Below, in pieces: positions 7,942 to 14,540 of a stretch of 16,912 nucleotides of DNA. Made by a program: the position numbers and the translations under genes. The stretch is from NCBI GenBank assembly GCA_934370915.1, contig CAKRNI010000036.1, forward strand, positions 1 through 16,912. Direction: 5' to 3'. Positions within the stretch are counted from its first letter, which is position 1. Every line of letters starts with the position of its first letter. The DNA comes from an uncultured Lachnospiraceae bacterium (GTDB lineage: Bacteria > Bacillota > Clostridia > Lachnospirales > Lachnospiraceae). The notes beneath the pieces are model-generated. The model made no database searches. It was not told the DNA's origin and was given only the letters and a program-made list of their open reading frames with translations.

Positions 7942-8559
7942 CTATAAGAATGCCAGATATTTCAGCGCACCCTTCAGCACATCCTCGGAAGTCATATTCT
8001 CCGTGATCGTTACTTTCTTCACAGCAGTCTGCGCCTCAGAAGCGGAATAACCGAGAGCCGTAAGTGCTTCCACAGCCTCTTTTCCGGCTTCTTCCATCCC
8101 GGAGAGATCCGTTTTCAGACTCTCCGCAAGATCTGCGCCGGCAAACAGGACATCCTCCGCCTTCACTTTATCCTTCAGATCCAGAATGATCCTCTGTGCC
8201 GTCTTTGCCCCGACACCCGGCGCCTTCGAGATCGCCTTTGCGTCACCGGAGAGCACCGCCATACGCAGGACATCCGGTTTCAGCGCGGAGAGGATTCCCA
8301 AGGCGCTTTTCGGGCCAACCCCGTTCACCCCGATCAACTGGCGGAACATTTCAAGATCCTGCTTCGAGAGAAAACCAAAAAGGCTCATTCCGTCCTCACG
8401 CACGGAAAAATACGTGTAGATCTTCACTTCCTCCCCCAGACCCGGAAGCTCTCCGAGGAGCGATGACGGAATAAAGATCCGATAGCCAATATTTCCCGCC
8501 TCGACAACGACGGAATCTTCCCTCTTCTCTTCCAGAGGACCGCGTATATATGAAATCAC
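7942..8559 (-). CDS. ruvA: Holliday junction binding protein RuvA
   Basis: RuvA forms tetramers that hold the four-way junction and load RuvB rings. With the GTG start at 8557-8559 the protein has 205 residues, against 203 in E. coli. This start is chosen because GGGAGG lies eight bases upstream and the sequence then begins ISYIRGPL, as family members do. The open frame continues upstream to 8844, but those residues do not look like RuvA and they overlap the promoter. Domain I is an OB fold (1-62). Domain II has two helix-hairpin-helix motifs, LIGVNGVGPKSA (75-86) and ISKAPGVGAKTA (110-121). Domain III (about 155-205) contacts RuvB. A sigma-A promoter (8606-8634) and a LexA-like box (8654-8667) lie upstream, which suggests SOS control. 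Confidence 0.96.
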   Translation of the reverse strand: MISYIRGPLEEKREDSVVVEAGNIGYRIFIPSSLLGELPGLGEEVKIYTYFSVREDGMSLFGFLSKQDLEMFRQLIGVNGVGPKSALGILSALKPDVLRMAVLSGDAKAISKAPGVGAKTAQRIILDLKDKVKAEDVLFAGADLAESLKTDLSGMEEAGKEAVEALTALGYSASEAQTAVKKVTITENMTSEDVLKGALKYLAFL

Positions 8560-8605
8560 TGAGTGAACCTCCCTTTTCTTTCCGGCATGTTCTGTACATG
8601 TCGTA

Positions 8606-8634
8606 ATCATACCATAGCCGCCATTTAAGTGCAA
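8606..8634 (-). promoter_or_regulatory. Sigma-A promoter of ruvAB
   Basis: On the minus strand TTGCAC (8629-8634) and TATGAT (8606-8611) are separated by exactly 17 bases; each hexamer matches consensus at five of six positions. The start site would be near 8599, giving a leader of about 40 nt before the GTG of ruvA. Confidence 0.75.
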
Positions 8635-8653
8635 GTGAAACCGCCGCAGAAAT

Positions 8654-8667
8654 CGAACATATTTTCG
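8654..8667. promoter_or_regulatory. LexA (DinR-type SOS) box between divergent promoters
   Basis: The sequence CGAACATATTTTCG matches the Gram-positive LexA consensus CGAAC-N4-GTTCG at all but one half-site base, and sits within a wider perfect palindrome AATCGAA-N6-TTCGATT (8651-8670). ruvAB is a LexA target in Bacillus subtilis and many other bacteria. The box is 19 bp from the -35 element on each side, slightly further upstream than many repressor sites. LexA control is therefore a good inference but not proven. Confidence 0.65.
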
Positions 8668-8686
8668 ATTATCTATTTCTCTTTCG

Positions 8687-8715
8687 TTGACTTTCCAGGT
8701 TTTCGCGGGTATAAT
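8687..8715 (+). promoter_or_regulatory. Strong sigma-A promoter of the YprB-like gene
   Basis: TTGACT (8687-8692) and a perfect TATAAT (8710-8715) have a 17-base spacer, which makes this the closest to consensus in the window. The start site would be near 8722, leaving an unusually long leader of about 120 nt before the ATG at 8845. The leader can form several hairpins. Confidence 0.85.
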
Positions 8716-8742
8716 CAGAAAACACAGAAGTAAAAAACTTTC

Positions 8743-8815
8743 CTGCCTGTTCCGGGCTGTGCCGGACAACTGCGATCCCACGCAGGCTCCGCCATTTTTC
8801 ACGCAGCACAGGCAG
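8743..8815 (+). other. Structured 5' leader, possible three-way junction
   Basis: An outer 8-bp stem pairs CTGCCTGT (8743-8750) with ACAGGCAG (8808-8815). Inside it are two perfect hairpins: TCCGG-N6-CCGGA (8751-8766) and CTGCG-N6-CGCAG (8770-8785). The second inner hairpin is followed by about 22 unpaired bases including a T5 run (8795-8799). The ribosome binding site AAGGA (8833-8837) lies just outside. I do not recognise a known riboswitch. It may be a regulatory leader or simply chance pairing in a GC-rich stretch. Confidence 0.4.
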
Positions 8816-8844
8816 ACTATCCCTGCGAAGAAAAGGATTATCAC

Positions 8845-9924
8845 ATGATCACAATAGAAAAATCATTCCCGGGTACCGTCACCTATCCCCTGGAGCGCCT
8901 TGGAGACCCGGAAAAGCTTGTTTTTTTTGATATTGAGACCACAGGCTTCTCCGCCGGCTGCAGCACCGTATACCTCATCGGCTGTATCCGGCCGGAAGGA
9001 GATCATCTCCGCATGATCCAGTGGTTTGCGGACACAAAGGACGCGGAGGCCGATGTACTCGCCGCATTCTTTGACTTTTTAAATAATTTTGACACTCTCG
9101 TCCATTTTAACGGGGACATGTTCGACATTCCCTTTGTCACAAAGCGCGCCAAAGCCTTAAAGCTCTCTCCCACTTTTGACCGCGTGGAGAGTGTTGATAT
9201 CTTCCGCCGGGTCAAGGCATTTAAAAAGCTCCTCAGCCTGCCGGATATGAAGCAGAAGACCATCGAACACTTCCTAAAGATCGGGCGCGAGGATCTCTAT
9301 ACCGGCGGCGAACTCATCGAAGTTTACCTGAACTACCTGAAGACCCGCAGCGAGGAGGAAAAGCACCTTCTTCTCCTCCACAACGAAGACGACTTAAAGG
9401 GAATGCCGGCTCTTCTCCCCTTTCTCTTCTATCCGGACTTTTTTGCCCAGAATTTTACATTGAACGCGGTGCGGGAAGCTTCCGGCGAGACGGACCGGCT
9501 GATCTTGTCCCTCTCGGGAGATCCGCAGACGATCCTTCCGTCCCCGGTGTCAGCCTCCGTCCCCGCCTACGCATTCCGGGCAGACAAAGACCGGATGGAG
9601 CTTTCCATCCGGGTCTACAGTGGTACATTAAAATTTTATTATCCAAACTATAAGGATTACTATTATCTGATCTATGAGGACACGGCGATCCACAAAAGTG
9701 TCGGCGAATTCGTCGACAAGGATGCCCGGATCAAGGCGACAAAAGAGACCTGCTACACAAAGAAGGACGGTCTCTTTCTTCCCCAGCCCACAGATATCTG
9801 GGAACCGGAATTCAAGACCTCCTGCAAGGATAAGACAGGATTCTTCGAAATCCGGGAAGACTGTTTTTCCGACTCTGAAAAGCTGAACCGGTACATAAAA
9901 GAGATCATCTCATTTCTCAAATAA
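8845..9924 (+). CDS. RNase H-fold 3'-5' exonuclease, YprB-like
   Basis: This 359-residue protein has the DEDD exonuclease fold in its first 200 residues. Motif I is FFDIETTG with Asp29 and Glu31. The second metal-ligand region is HFNGDMFDIPF (87-97, candidate Asp94). The third is HNEDDLKGM (179-187, Asp182 or Asp183). The C-terminal part (about 200-359) is not recognisable, apart from a Tyr-rich stretch (FYYPNYKDYYYLIYED) near 258-273. B. subtilis YprB has the same catalytic domain and is poorly characterised; action on DNA or RNA is not established here. The ATG has AAGGA seven bases upstream. It is the only plus-strand gene, transcribed divergently from ruvAB across a shared LexA-like box, so a role in nucleic-acid repair is a reasonable inference. 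Confidence 0.85.
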   Translation: MITIEKSFPGTVTYPLERLGDPEKLVFFDIETTGFSAGCSTVYLIGCIRPEGDHLRMIQWFADTKDAEADVLAAFFDFLNNFDTLVHFNGDMFDIPFVTKRAKALKLSPTFDRVESVDIFRRVKAFKKLLSLPDMKQKTIEHFLKIGREDLYTGGELIEVYLNYLKTRSEEEKHLLLLHNEDDLKGMPALLPFLFYPDFFAQNFTLNAVREASGETDRLILSLSGDPQTILPSPVSASVPAYAFRADKDRMELSIRVYSGTLKFYYPNYKDYYYLIYEDTAIHKSVGEFVDKDARIKATKETCYTKKDGLFLPQPTDIWEPEFKTSCKDKTGFFEIREDCFSDSEKLNRYIKEIISFLK

Positions 9925-9929
9925 AATTC

Positions 9930-10050
9930 GCTGATCCAATATCTTCACACATCAGCCCTGCCGCCTGCGTTAGCTGCAGACGGCAGCGGTTGTGCTGTAA
10001 ATCTCGTTCAATGCGAAAATGTGCCGAGACACATTCCCGCGCCGGGCACG
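9930..10050. repeat. Hairpin-rich convergent intergenic region
   Basis: The gap between the converging exonuclease and DUF5662 genes holds consecutive inverted repeats. They are GCTGAT-N15-ATCAGC (9930-9956); an 11-bp stem with one mismatch at 9958-9968 and 9976-9986 (CTGCCG...CGGCAG); AATGTG-N6-CACATT (10018-10035); and CCCG-N3-CGGG (10036-10046). None has a T run after it on the plus strand, so a standard terminator for the exonuclease gene is not obvious. The density of stems suggests a two-way transcription end, a small structured RNA, or a dispersed intergenic repeat. Confidence 0.5.
10016..10035 (-). terminator. Weak terminator candidate after the DUF5662 gene
   Basis: A perfect 6-bp stem with a 6-nt loop (AATGTG/CACATT) is followed on the minus strand by TTTTCGC, giving only a short T run. 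It lies about 27 nt after the DUF5662 stop codon. The stem is short and A/T-containing, so termination would be partial unless the neighbouring hairpins help. Confidence 0.35.
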
Positions 10051-10061
10051 AGTGCTTATTT

Positions 10062-10643
10062 CTAGTAATCCCCGTCTCTTAACAGCTTTCTGATATACGC
10101 AAACGTCTTCCTCTCGCCTTTTTCCTTTAACATCAGAAGTATCCTGTCAAGACACGCTTTTGTCTCCGGATGCATGACGATATATTCCTTATTTCTGGAA
10201 AAATACGTGTAGGGTGCTGCATCCGTGTAGTTCTTTCCCTGATAGATCTTTGAAGCCGCGATCCGGTCCATGACCATCTCCGCCAGATAATTCACCGGCA
10301 TCTTCACGCCGACGATCTTCCAGTGATCCTCCGCTGTGGACACATCGGTCCAGTATTCGAAGTGATGCTTATTTCTCCCCTTGTGATGGAGCCATGCGGA
10401 GGAATATCCCTTTTCTTCTTTCTCCGCCGCATTTGGACTTCGCGTTCCCTGATAATACTTCACGCCGGTCTTAAATTCTTCCCAGGAATACTTCGACAGA
10501 TCGTGGAGCAGCCCCTGTTTAAAAAGTCCAACCTGAAAGCAGCCTTCCATGACCACCAGCTTGTGATGGGTGATGGTCAGAAAGTGATGCCATGCGTTAT
10601 GGAGCAGTTGTTTTTCTTCACCGTTCAATTTTACAGAACTCAT
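10062..10643 (-). CDS. DUF5662 family protein of unknown function
   Basis: This 193-residue protein resembles the DUF5662 family common in Clostridia; its function is not known. It is rich in histidines arranged like a metal-binding site. THHKLV lies at 25-30, LLHDLSKYS at 45-53 with an HD pair (His47-Asp48), and WLHHKGRNKHHFEYW at 84-98. This pattern recalls HD-domain phosphohydrolases, but the match is by eye and a catalytic role is unproven. No signal peptide or membrane segment is seen. The ATG is four bases after the hslO stop, with GAGAGAG at the end of hslO as the only ribosome-binding sequence, so translation is probably coupled to hslO. Confidence 0.78.
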   Translation of the reverse strand: MSSVKLNGEEKQLLHNAWHHFLTITHHKLVVMEGCFQVGLFKQGLLHDLSKYSWEEFKTGVKYYQGTRSPNAAEKEEKGYSSAWLHHKGRNKHHFEYWTDVSTAEDHWKIVGVKMPVNYLAEMVMDRIAASKIYQGKNYTDAAPYTYFSRNKEYIVMHPETKACLDRILLMLKEKGERKTFAYIRKLLRDGDY

Positions 10644-10647
10644 ACTC

Positions 10648-11532
10648 TTACTCTCTCGTCGCCTTCTTTAACAGATCTCCCAGCTCATCCACTGAGAATT
10701 TATAATGCTTGTTGCAGAACTGGCAGTTGACCTCGATCTCCTTGCCCTCGTCGATCATATCCCGGATCTCTTTCTTTCCGATGCTGATGATCGCCTTCTC
10801 CACTCTGGAACGCTCGCAGTCACAGTGGAACTGTACCGGCATCTTTGATAAGATCTCAAGTCCGAACTCCCCGAGGATATCTGTCAGGATCTCCTCCGGA
10901 GTCTTTCCGGCGTCGAGCAGGGATGTGATGGAGGAAATTCCGGAAAGCTTTGCTTCAAGCTTGTCGATGATCTCATCGGAAGCGCCGGGAAGAAGCTGGA
11001 TGATAAAGCCGCCGGCCTCACGGACGGTGTTATCCCGGTTCATCAAAACGCCGAGGGCGACGGAGGACGGGATCTGCTCAGATGTGGCAAAATAGTATGT
11101 CAGATCTTCCGCGATCTCACCTGTCACAAGCTGTGTCTGTCCCACATACGGCTCTTTTAAACCAATATCCTTGATAACGCTCAAAACGCCAAGGTCCAGA
11201 GAACCGCCGACGTCAAGTTTTCCCTGTGCATTCGGCGGAAGCATTACTTCCGGATGAAACGCATACCCCTTTACGTCACCGTGACCGTTGGCTGTAACAA
11301 GAAGTCCTCCAAGCGGGCCGCTTCCCTCAATCCTGAGCGTTAAAAGGTCTTTTTCTCCCTTCAGGTCAGCACCCATCATGGCAGCCGCTGTCATCAGGCG
11401 TCCCAGGGCAGCTGTAGCCACCGGGCTCGTATTATGGGCATTTTTTGCGTTTTCCACCATATCTCTTGTCGTTGCGGCGAAGGCGCGGATCTGGCCATCC
11501 GCAGCCGTCGCACGGATCATATAATCATTCAT
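10648..11532 (-). CDS. hslO: Redox-regulated chaperone Hsp33
   Basis: Hsp33 is a cytoplasmic holdase that is activated when oxidation releases zinc from its four cysteines. The 294-residue protein has the full family layout: an N-terminal core (about 1-180) with conserved SGPLGG (71-76) and GYAFHPEV region (89-96), a linker, and the C-terminal zinc switch CDC (237-239) plus CQFC (270-273). Length is typical (about 290). The ATG has AAGGA eight bases upstream, in the last codons of the methyltransferase gene, which ends 3 nt earlier. The DUF5662 gene follows after 4 nt, so methyltransferase, hslO and DUF5662 form a tight operon. Confidence 0.97.
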   Translation of the reverse strand: MNDYMIRATAADGQIRAFAATTRDMVENAKNAHNTSPVATAALGRLMTAAAMMGADLKGEKDLLTLRIEGSGPLGGLLVTANGHGDVKGYAFHPEVMLPPNAQGKLDVGGSLDLGVLSVIKDIGLKEPYVGQTQLVTGEIAEDLTYYFATSEQIPSSVALGVLMNRDNTVREAGGFIIQLLPGASDEIIDKLEAKLSGISSITSLLDAGKTPEEILTDILGEFGLEILSKMPVQFHCDCERSRVEKAIISIGKKEIRDMIDEGKEIEVNCQFCNKHYKFSVDELGDLLKKATRE

Positions 11533-11535
11533 GCT

Positions 11536-12297
11536 CTATTTCCTTTCTTTTCCATGTTCTCTCGCGATCACATAAATACGTTCACTGTCCTCCCGCGGCG
11601 GATTCTTCGTAAACGCGTCGTAGGCAGCGACAAATTCCATTCCTGCCTCCGCGATGGCGTGTTTCATATCCTCCAGGGTATACGCCCGCTGGTAATGGGT
11701 CTCATGGTACTTTCGAAAGAGATCACCCTCTTCACGGACAAAGATGGAGAGATCATAAATATTGATCCTTTCCTCTTCCTCATACTGGTTGTCCCAGATA
11801 AAGCTGGAATCGTCCCGGTCCTCCGCGATGGTGTTATCTCCCATGATCTCCCGGTATTTGTACTCGGTATTCATATCGAAGATAAAGACCCCGCCCGGAT
11901 CCAGATAGTTGTTGACCAGACGGAACACTTCCGTCAGGTCTTCCGGCTCCAGAATATAGTTCATACAGTCACAGATGGAGACCACCGCCGCCACTGTGCC
12001 GTAAAGTTCAAATTCCCGCATATCCTGACAGAGATATAAAATATCTTTTCCGGACTTTTCCTTCTTCTCCAGAGCCAGTTCCAGCATCTCTTCGGAATTG
12101 TCCACACCGATCATGTCGTAGCCTGCGTCTGCGAGAAGTTCCGTGAGACTTCCCGTCCCGCAGCCGAGATCCAGAAGAAGGCCTCCCGCGATCCCCTGTT
12201 CCTTTAAAAGTCCTGTCAGATATTCACACCACTCTTCATATGGAATATTATCCATAAAAGTGTCATAGACAGCAGCAAAACCTGTATATGCCTGCAT
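11536..12297 (-). CDS. Class I SAM-dependent methyltransferase
   Basis: With the ATG at 12295-12297 the protein has 253 residues. This start is chosen because GGAG lies five bases upstream and the sequence begins MQAYTGFAAVYD, typical of the family. The open frame extends to 12543, but that extension reads through the neighbouring terminator and SEC-C gene. The SAM-binding motif I is LDLGCGTG (42-49), followed by an acidic residue in GVDNS (64-68), QDMREF (91-96) and SICDCMNYI (107-115). Overall it looks like the YqeM-type small-molecule or unassigned methyltransferases of Firmicutes; the substrate cannot be inferred. It is cytoplasmic and has no membrane segment. hslO follows after 3 nt. A strong terminator 32 bases upstream means its promoter is unclear. 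Confidence 0.88.
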   Translation of the reverse strand: MQAYTGFAAVYDTFMDNIPYEEWCEYLTGLLKEQGIAGGLLLDLGCGTGSLTELLADAGYDMIGVDNSEEMLELALEKKEKSGKDILYLCQDMREFELYGTVAAVVSICDCMNYILEPEDLTEVFRLVNNYLDPGGVFIFDMNTEYKYREIMGDNTIAEDRDDSSFIWDNQYEEEERINIYDLSIFVREEGDLFRKYHETHYQRAYTLEDMKHAIAEAGMEFVAAYDAFTKNPPREDSERIYVIAREHGKERK

Positions 12298-12328
12298 GTT
12301 CTCTCCTTCATCTGCCTCAGCAGTAATG

Positions 12329-12360
12329 AAAAAGCCACTACCCGCAATAGGTAATGGCTT
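12329..12360 (-). terminator. Intrinsic terminator after the SEC-C gene
   Basis: On the minus strand AAGCCATTACC pairs with GGTAGTGGCTT (arms 12350-12360 and 12332-12342), an 11-bp stem with one U-G wobble and a 7-nt loop. It is followed directly by five T. It lies 10 nt after the SEC-C stop and about 30 nt before the methyltransferase start, so it would limit read-through into the downstream operon. Confidence 0.88.
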
Positions 12361-12370
12361 ACGTTTCATC

Positions 12371-12886
12371 TTATGCGTTGCGGCCGCAGCACTTTTTGTA
12401 CTTCTTTCCGCTTCCACACGGACACGGATCGTTCGGGTAGATCTTGTGACCCTGACGGCGTACAGTTCCGGAAGCTTTCTGTTTCTTGTAAAGCTCGGTT
12501 CTTGTCTCAGTGGAAAGGATCTCAGACCACTGCGGAAGCTCATAAAGCCAGGAAGCCTTAGCCTCTACCATATTGTAGTAAAGCTTCTCCGGATCGATCT
12601 CGATCTTAACAACGGTATCTTCAGCCATTGTGTCGATCGGGTTCTCATATCCCTTTAAGCTCTCGTTGATTCCATCGAGGAAACCGGTCATAATGAGAAC
12701 TTCTGTGCCGTACTTCTCAGCGAGTTCTTTTACGGTTCCTTCAACAACCTCAGCCGGGTTGGAGAGGATCTTCTCGTAGATGCCTTTCTCGATCGTAAAG
12801 TAGTTTGTCCAGAGTTCTTCTTTCTTTTTATCATCGAGACCATCACCGTAAGCGAGGTTTCTCCATGTTTCAAGTAATGTTGCCAT
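12371..12886 (-). CDS. SEC-C zinc-binding motif protein
   Basis: This 171-residue cytoplasmic protein ends with a SEC-C motif ([18 protein letters not shown], 154-171), in which Cys155, Cys157, Cys166 and Cys167 should hold one zinc. The same tail in SecA binds SecB and ribosomes; in stand-alone proteins its role is usually unknown. The N-terminal 140 residues are mostly helical and rich in Glu and Lys, with no recognised domain. The ATG at 12884-12886 is chosen because the protein then starts [10 protein letters not shown] and AAGGATGG lies about ten bases upstream; the frame extends to 12961, but that part overlaps the leader. It has its own good promoter and a strong terminator, so it is probably monocistronic and possibly well expressed. 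Confidence 0.88.
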   Translation of the reverse strand: MATLLETWRNLAYGDGLDDKKKEELWTNYFTIEKGIYEKILSNPAEVVEGTVKELAEKYGTEVLIMTGFLDGINESLKGYENPIDTMAEDTVVKIEIDPEKLYYNMVEAKASWLYELPQWSEILSTETRTELYKKQKASGTVRRQGHKIYPNDPCPCGSGKKYKKCCGRNA

Positions 12887-12979
12887 ATCAGTTCCATCCT
12901 TTTCGTATACTGTTTCTATTTCTTTTCCGCACCATCTCGCTCCAAAAGGGCAGACTGGCACAGGAAACGTCTAATGGAC

Positions 12980-13008
12980 ATTATAACATAGGATATTTTT
13001 TCTGTAAA
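12980..13008 (-). promoter_or_regulatory. Sigma-A promoter of the SEC-C gene
   Basis: On the minus strand TTTACA (13003-13008) and a perfect TATAAT (12980-12985) are separated by 17 bases. The predicted start is near 12973, leaving a leader of about 85 nt. The promoter lies just beyond the end of the capA unit. Confidence 0.85.
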
Positions 13009-13022
13009 CAGGAAAATTCCCC

Positions 13023-13043
13023 AACTCAGCTGCATCCTGAGTT
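13023..13043. repeat. Perfect 7-bp hairpin after the capA unit
   Basis: AACTCAG (13023-13029) and CTGAGTT (13037-13043) form a perfect stem with a 7-nt loop. On the minus strand it is followed by GGGGAATTTTCC, not by a T run, so it would be a weak terminator at best. It is the only termination-like structure between capA and the SEC-C promoter. Confidence 0.45.
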
Positions 13044-13066
13044 ACTGTTCCTACGGCTCTATATCT

Positions 13067-13159
13067 CTACAGATAGATCGCGCCTCCAGGTCCGAGCGGA
13101 AGGGTTAAGAGAAAATACCAGTTGATCGTGATGGACTGCTGATAGTTCGGATCGATCAT
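13067..13159 (-). CDS. Candidate 30-residue small protein coupled to capA
   Basis: A 30-codon frame starts at an ATG that overlaps the capA stop as ATGA, the classic arrangement for translational re-initiation, and ends at TAG 13067-13069. It begins MIDPNYQQS and ends in a hydrophobic, Gly/Pro-containing segment (TINWYFLLTLPLGPGG, residues 11-26). Codon choice looks like that of the neighbours, with many ATC, CCG and GGA codons. There is only a weak ribosome binding site (GCAGG), so coupling would be needed. I do not recognise it. It could be a membrane micropeptide, a remnant of a lost gene, or chance. Confidence 0.35.
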   Translation of the reverse strand: MIDPNYQQSITINWYFLLTLPLGPGGAIYL

Positions 13160-14478
13160 CTTCGCTGCCTGCTCTGTAAATCCTGTTTCGTAATATACCC
13201 CTCATCATCGATCACTGCCTCCGGAGAAATACTTCTCATATAATTGATGATCCGCTCCTTCTCCGCTCCTTCCGCCTTCGTCACGCGGCAGCTCGACTGC
13301 TTCGCCGGAATAAACTGCAGGGATTCCAGTCCCTCATCCCCGACCACGGCCTCCACGAGACAGGTATCCAGCGTCTTTGAGTTGAAGAGATAATTTCCGA
13401 GACTGTACACCACCGGGACATCCCCCTGATAGCCGATGGGCTGCAGCACATGGGGGTGATCCCCGATGATCAGGTCCGCGCCCGCCGCCGCGATCTGCGG
13501 AGCCTGCTCCTGCTGCCAGCGGTCAATTTTATCCGTGCCTTCCGTTCCCCAGTGGACGTAGACGATCACGAAATCACTGTCTGCTTTCGCCACAGAGATC
13601 ACTTCCAGAAGCGTTCCGATCTCCAGACACTGGAACACCCCCGGAGTTGTCTCTGTCGCCCCTTTGGTATCCGGCGGAAGCGTCCGCTCGATCTGGGTTG
13701 CGGAGACGAAGGTGATCTTCTTTCCGTTTGCAATAAAGGATACCGGTTTCACCGCTTCATCCAGATTTCGTCCCGCTCCCACATAGGGCATTCCGATGGC
13801 TTCCAGGGTGTCCAGAGTGTCTGTCAGGGACACTTCGCCATAATCGTAGGCGTGGTTATTCGCCAGTGACACAAGATCCGCGCCCATGTCAAACAGCCAG
13901 GACGCATACTTCGGATCCGCCCGGAATGTGAATTTCTTTCCGGCCGTGGGCACACCTCCCGTCGTGTAGGGGAATTCATTGTTCACCATAAAAATGTCGG
14001 CACTGCGCATGATGGATAAAAGATCCGCTGAGATTCCTCCCTCGATCCCCTGACCGCGTTTTAAGAGAGATGCCATGATCGCATAGTGGGAATCAAACAG
14101 GATATCTCCCGCAAAGACGATCCGCGTTTTTCCCGGCTCCGCCGTCTCCTTCGGGTAGATCCTGTCCGCCGCCATCGCTTCCGGATCCTTTAAGAGTTCC
14201 GCGTAGGGATCCGCTGCCTCTGTTTCTTCCCCGGATGCTTCCGTCTCCTTCTGCTGCAGTACAACGTGGGGCTTACCGCCATCCGTTCCCTTTTTCTCAC
14301 TTTCCGGTTCCTTCCAAACGTTCTCCGCTGTACCGGATTCTTTCGCGTCCGGATTCTGATACCCTTCTACAGCTGCGGTCGTTCTCACATTACCGGACTC
14401 CGCACTGCCGCAGCCGCCAAGCAGAAACCCGGCCAGGATGACCGCTCCCCAGACTGCCATGATCTTCCTTTTCATCAT
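13156..14478 (-). CDS. CapA family lipoprotein (metallophosphatase fold)
   Basis: This 440-residue exported protein belongs to the CapA/PgsA family, named for poly-gamma-glutamate capsule synthesis but widespread in bacteria without that capsule. The N-terminus is a lipoprotein signal with lipobox LGGC, so Cys23 would be lipidated. A low-complexity linker rich in Glu, Lys, Thr and Ala follows (about 24-115). The catalytic-type domain has FAGDILFD (122-129), NNEFP (166-170), LANNHAYDYG (205-214), VHWG (308-311), GDHPHVLQP (339-347) and YSLGNYLF (358-365), the expected metal-binding pattern. No capsule synthetase genes (pgsB, pgsC) are nearby, so capsule formation is not supported. Two ATGs stand in tandem; GGGGA is better spaced for the second (14475). 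A small ORF overlaps its stop. Confidence 0.93.
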   Translation of the reverse strand: MMKRKIMAVWGAVILAGFLLGGCGSAESGNVRTTAAVEGYQNPDAKESGTAENVWKEPESEKKGTDGGKPHVVLQQKETEASGEETEAADPYAELLKDPEAMAADRIYPKETAEPGKTRIVFAGDILFDSHYAIMASLLKRGQGIEGGISADLLSIMRSADIFMVNNEFPYTTGGVPTAGKKFTFRADPKYASWLFDMGADLVSLANNHAYDYGEVSLTDTLDTLEAIGMPYVGAGRNLDEAVKPVSFIANGKKITFVSATQIERTLPPDTKGATETTPGVFQCLEIGTLLEVISVAKADSDFVIVYVHWGTEGTDKIDRWQQEQAPQIAAAGADLIIGDHPHVLQPIGYQGDVPVVYSLGNYLFNSKTLDTCLVEAVVGDEGLESLQFIPAKQSSCRVTKAEGAEKERIINYMRSISPEAVIDDEGYITKQDLQSRQRR

Positions 14479-14540
14479 ACATCCCCATCAGCGAAACCTT
14501 CTTAAATTCCGCTGTTTTCCCTTTTGTTTTCCTGCCTTTA

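Noticed and set aside
8743..8815. Purine, THF or other named riboswitch
   Set aside because: The junction layout superficially recalls three-way-junction riboswitches, but I see none of their conserved core sequences and the downstream gene is not a metabolic one.
8560..8844. Upstream extension of ruvA to an ATG at 8844 (300 residues)
   Set aside because: The added residues do not resemble RuvA, cover both divergent promoters and the LexA-like box, and a GTG with GGGAGG at 8559 gives the normal family length of 205.
11434..12039. Plus-strand open frame of 201 codons opposite hslO and the methyltransferase
   Set aside because: It spans the junction of two clear genes on the other strand, and nothing in the product resembles a protein family.
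12298..12543. Upstream extension of the methyltransferase to 335 residues
   Set aside because: It runs through the SEC-C terminator and into the SEC-C coding region in another frame. The ATG at 12297 has its own ribosome binding site and a typical family N-terminus.
12887..12961. Upstream extension of the SEC-C protein by 25 residues
   Set aside because: There is no ribosome binding site for it, and it covers the leader just after the predicted transcription start.
12805..13125. Plus-strand open frame of 106 codons across the SEC-C promoter
   Set aside because: It overlaps the SEC-C gene and its promoter on the other strand and has no family features.
13021..13159. Frameshifted C-terminal extension of capA
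   Set aside because: capA already has all of its conserved motifs and ends well beyond them, and the extra residues do not resemble the end of other CapA proteins. A separate small ORF is the simpler reading.
13156..14478. Part of a poly-gamma-glutamate capsule operon
   Set aside because: No capB/pgsB, capC/pgsC or capD-like gene is next to it; the protein is an isolated CapA-type lipoprotein.
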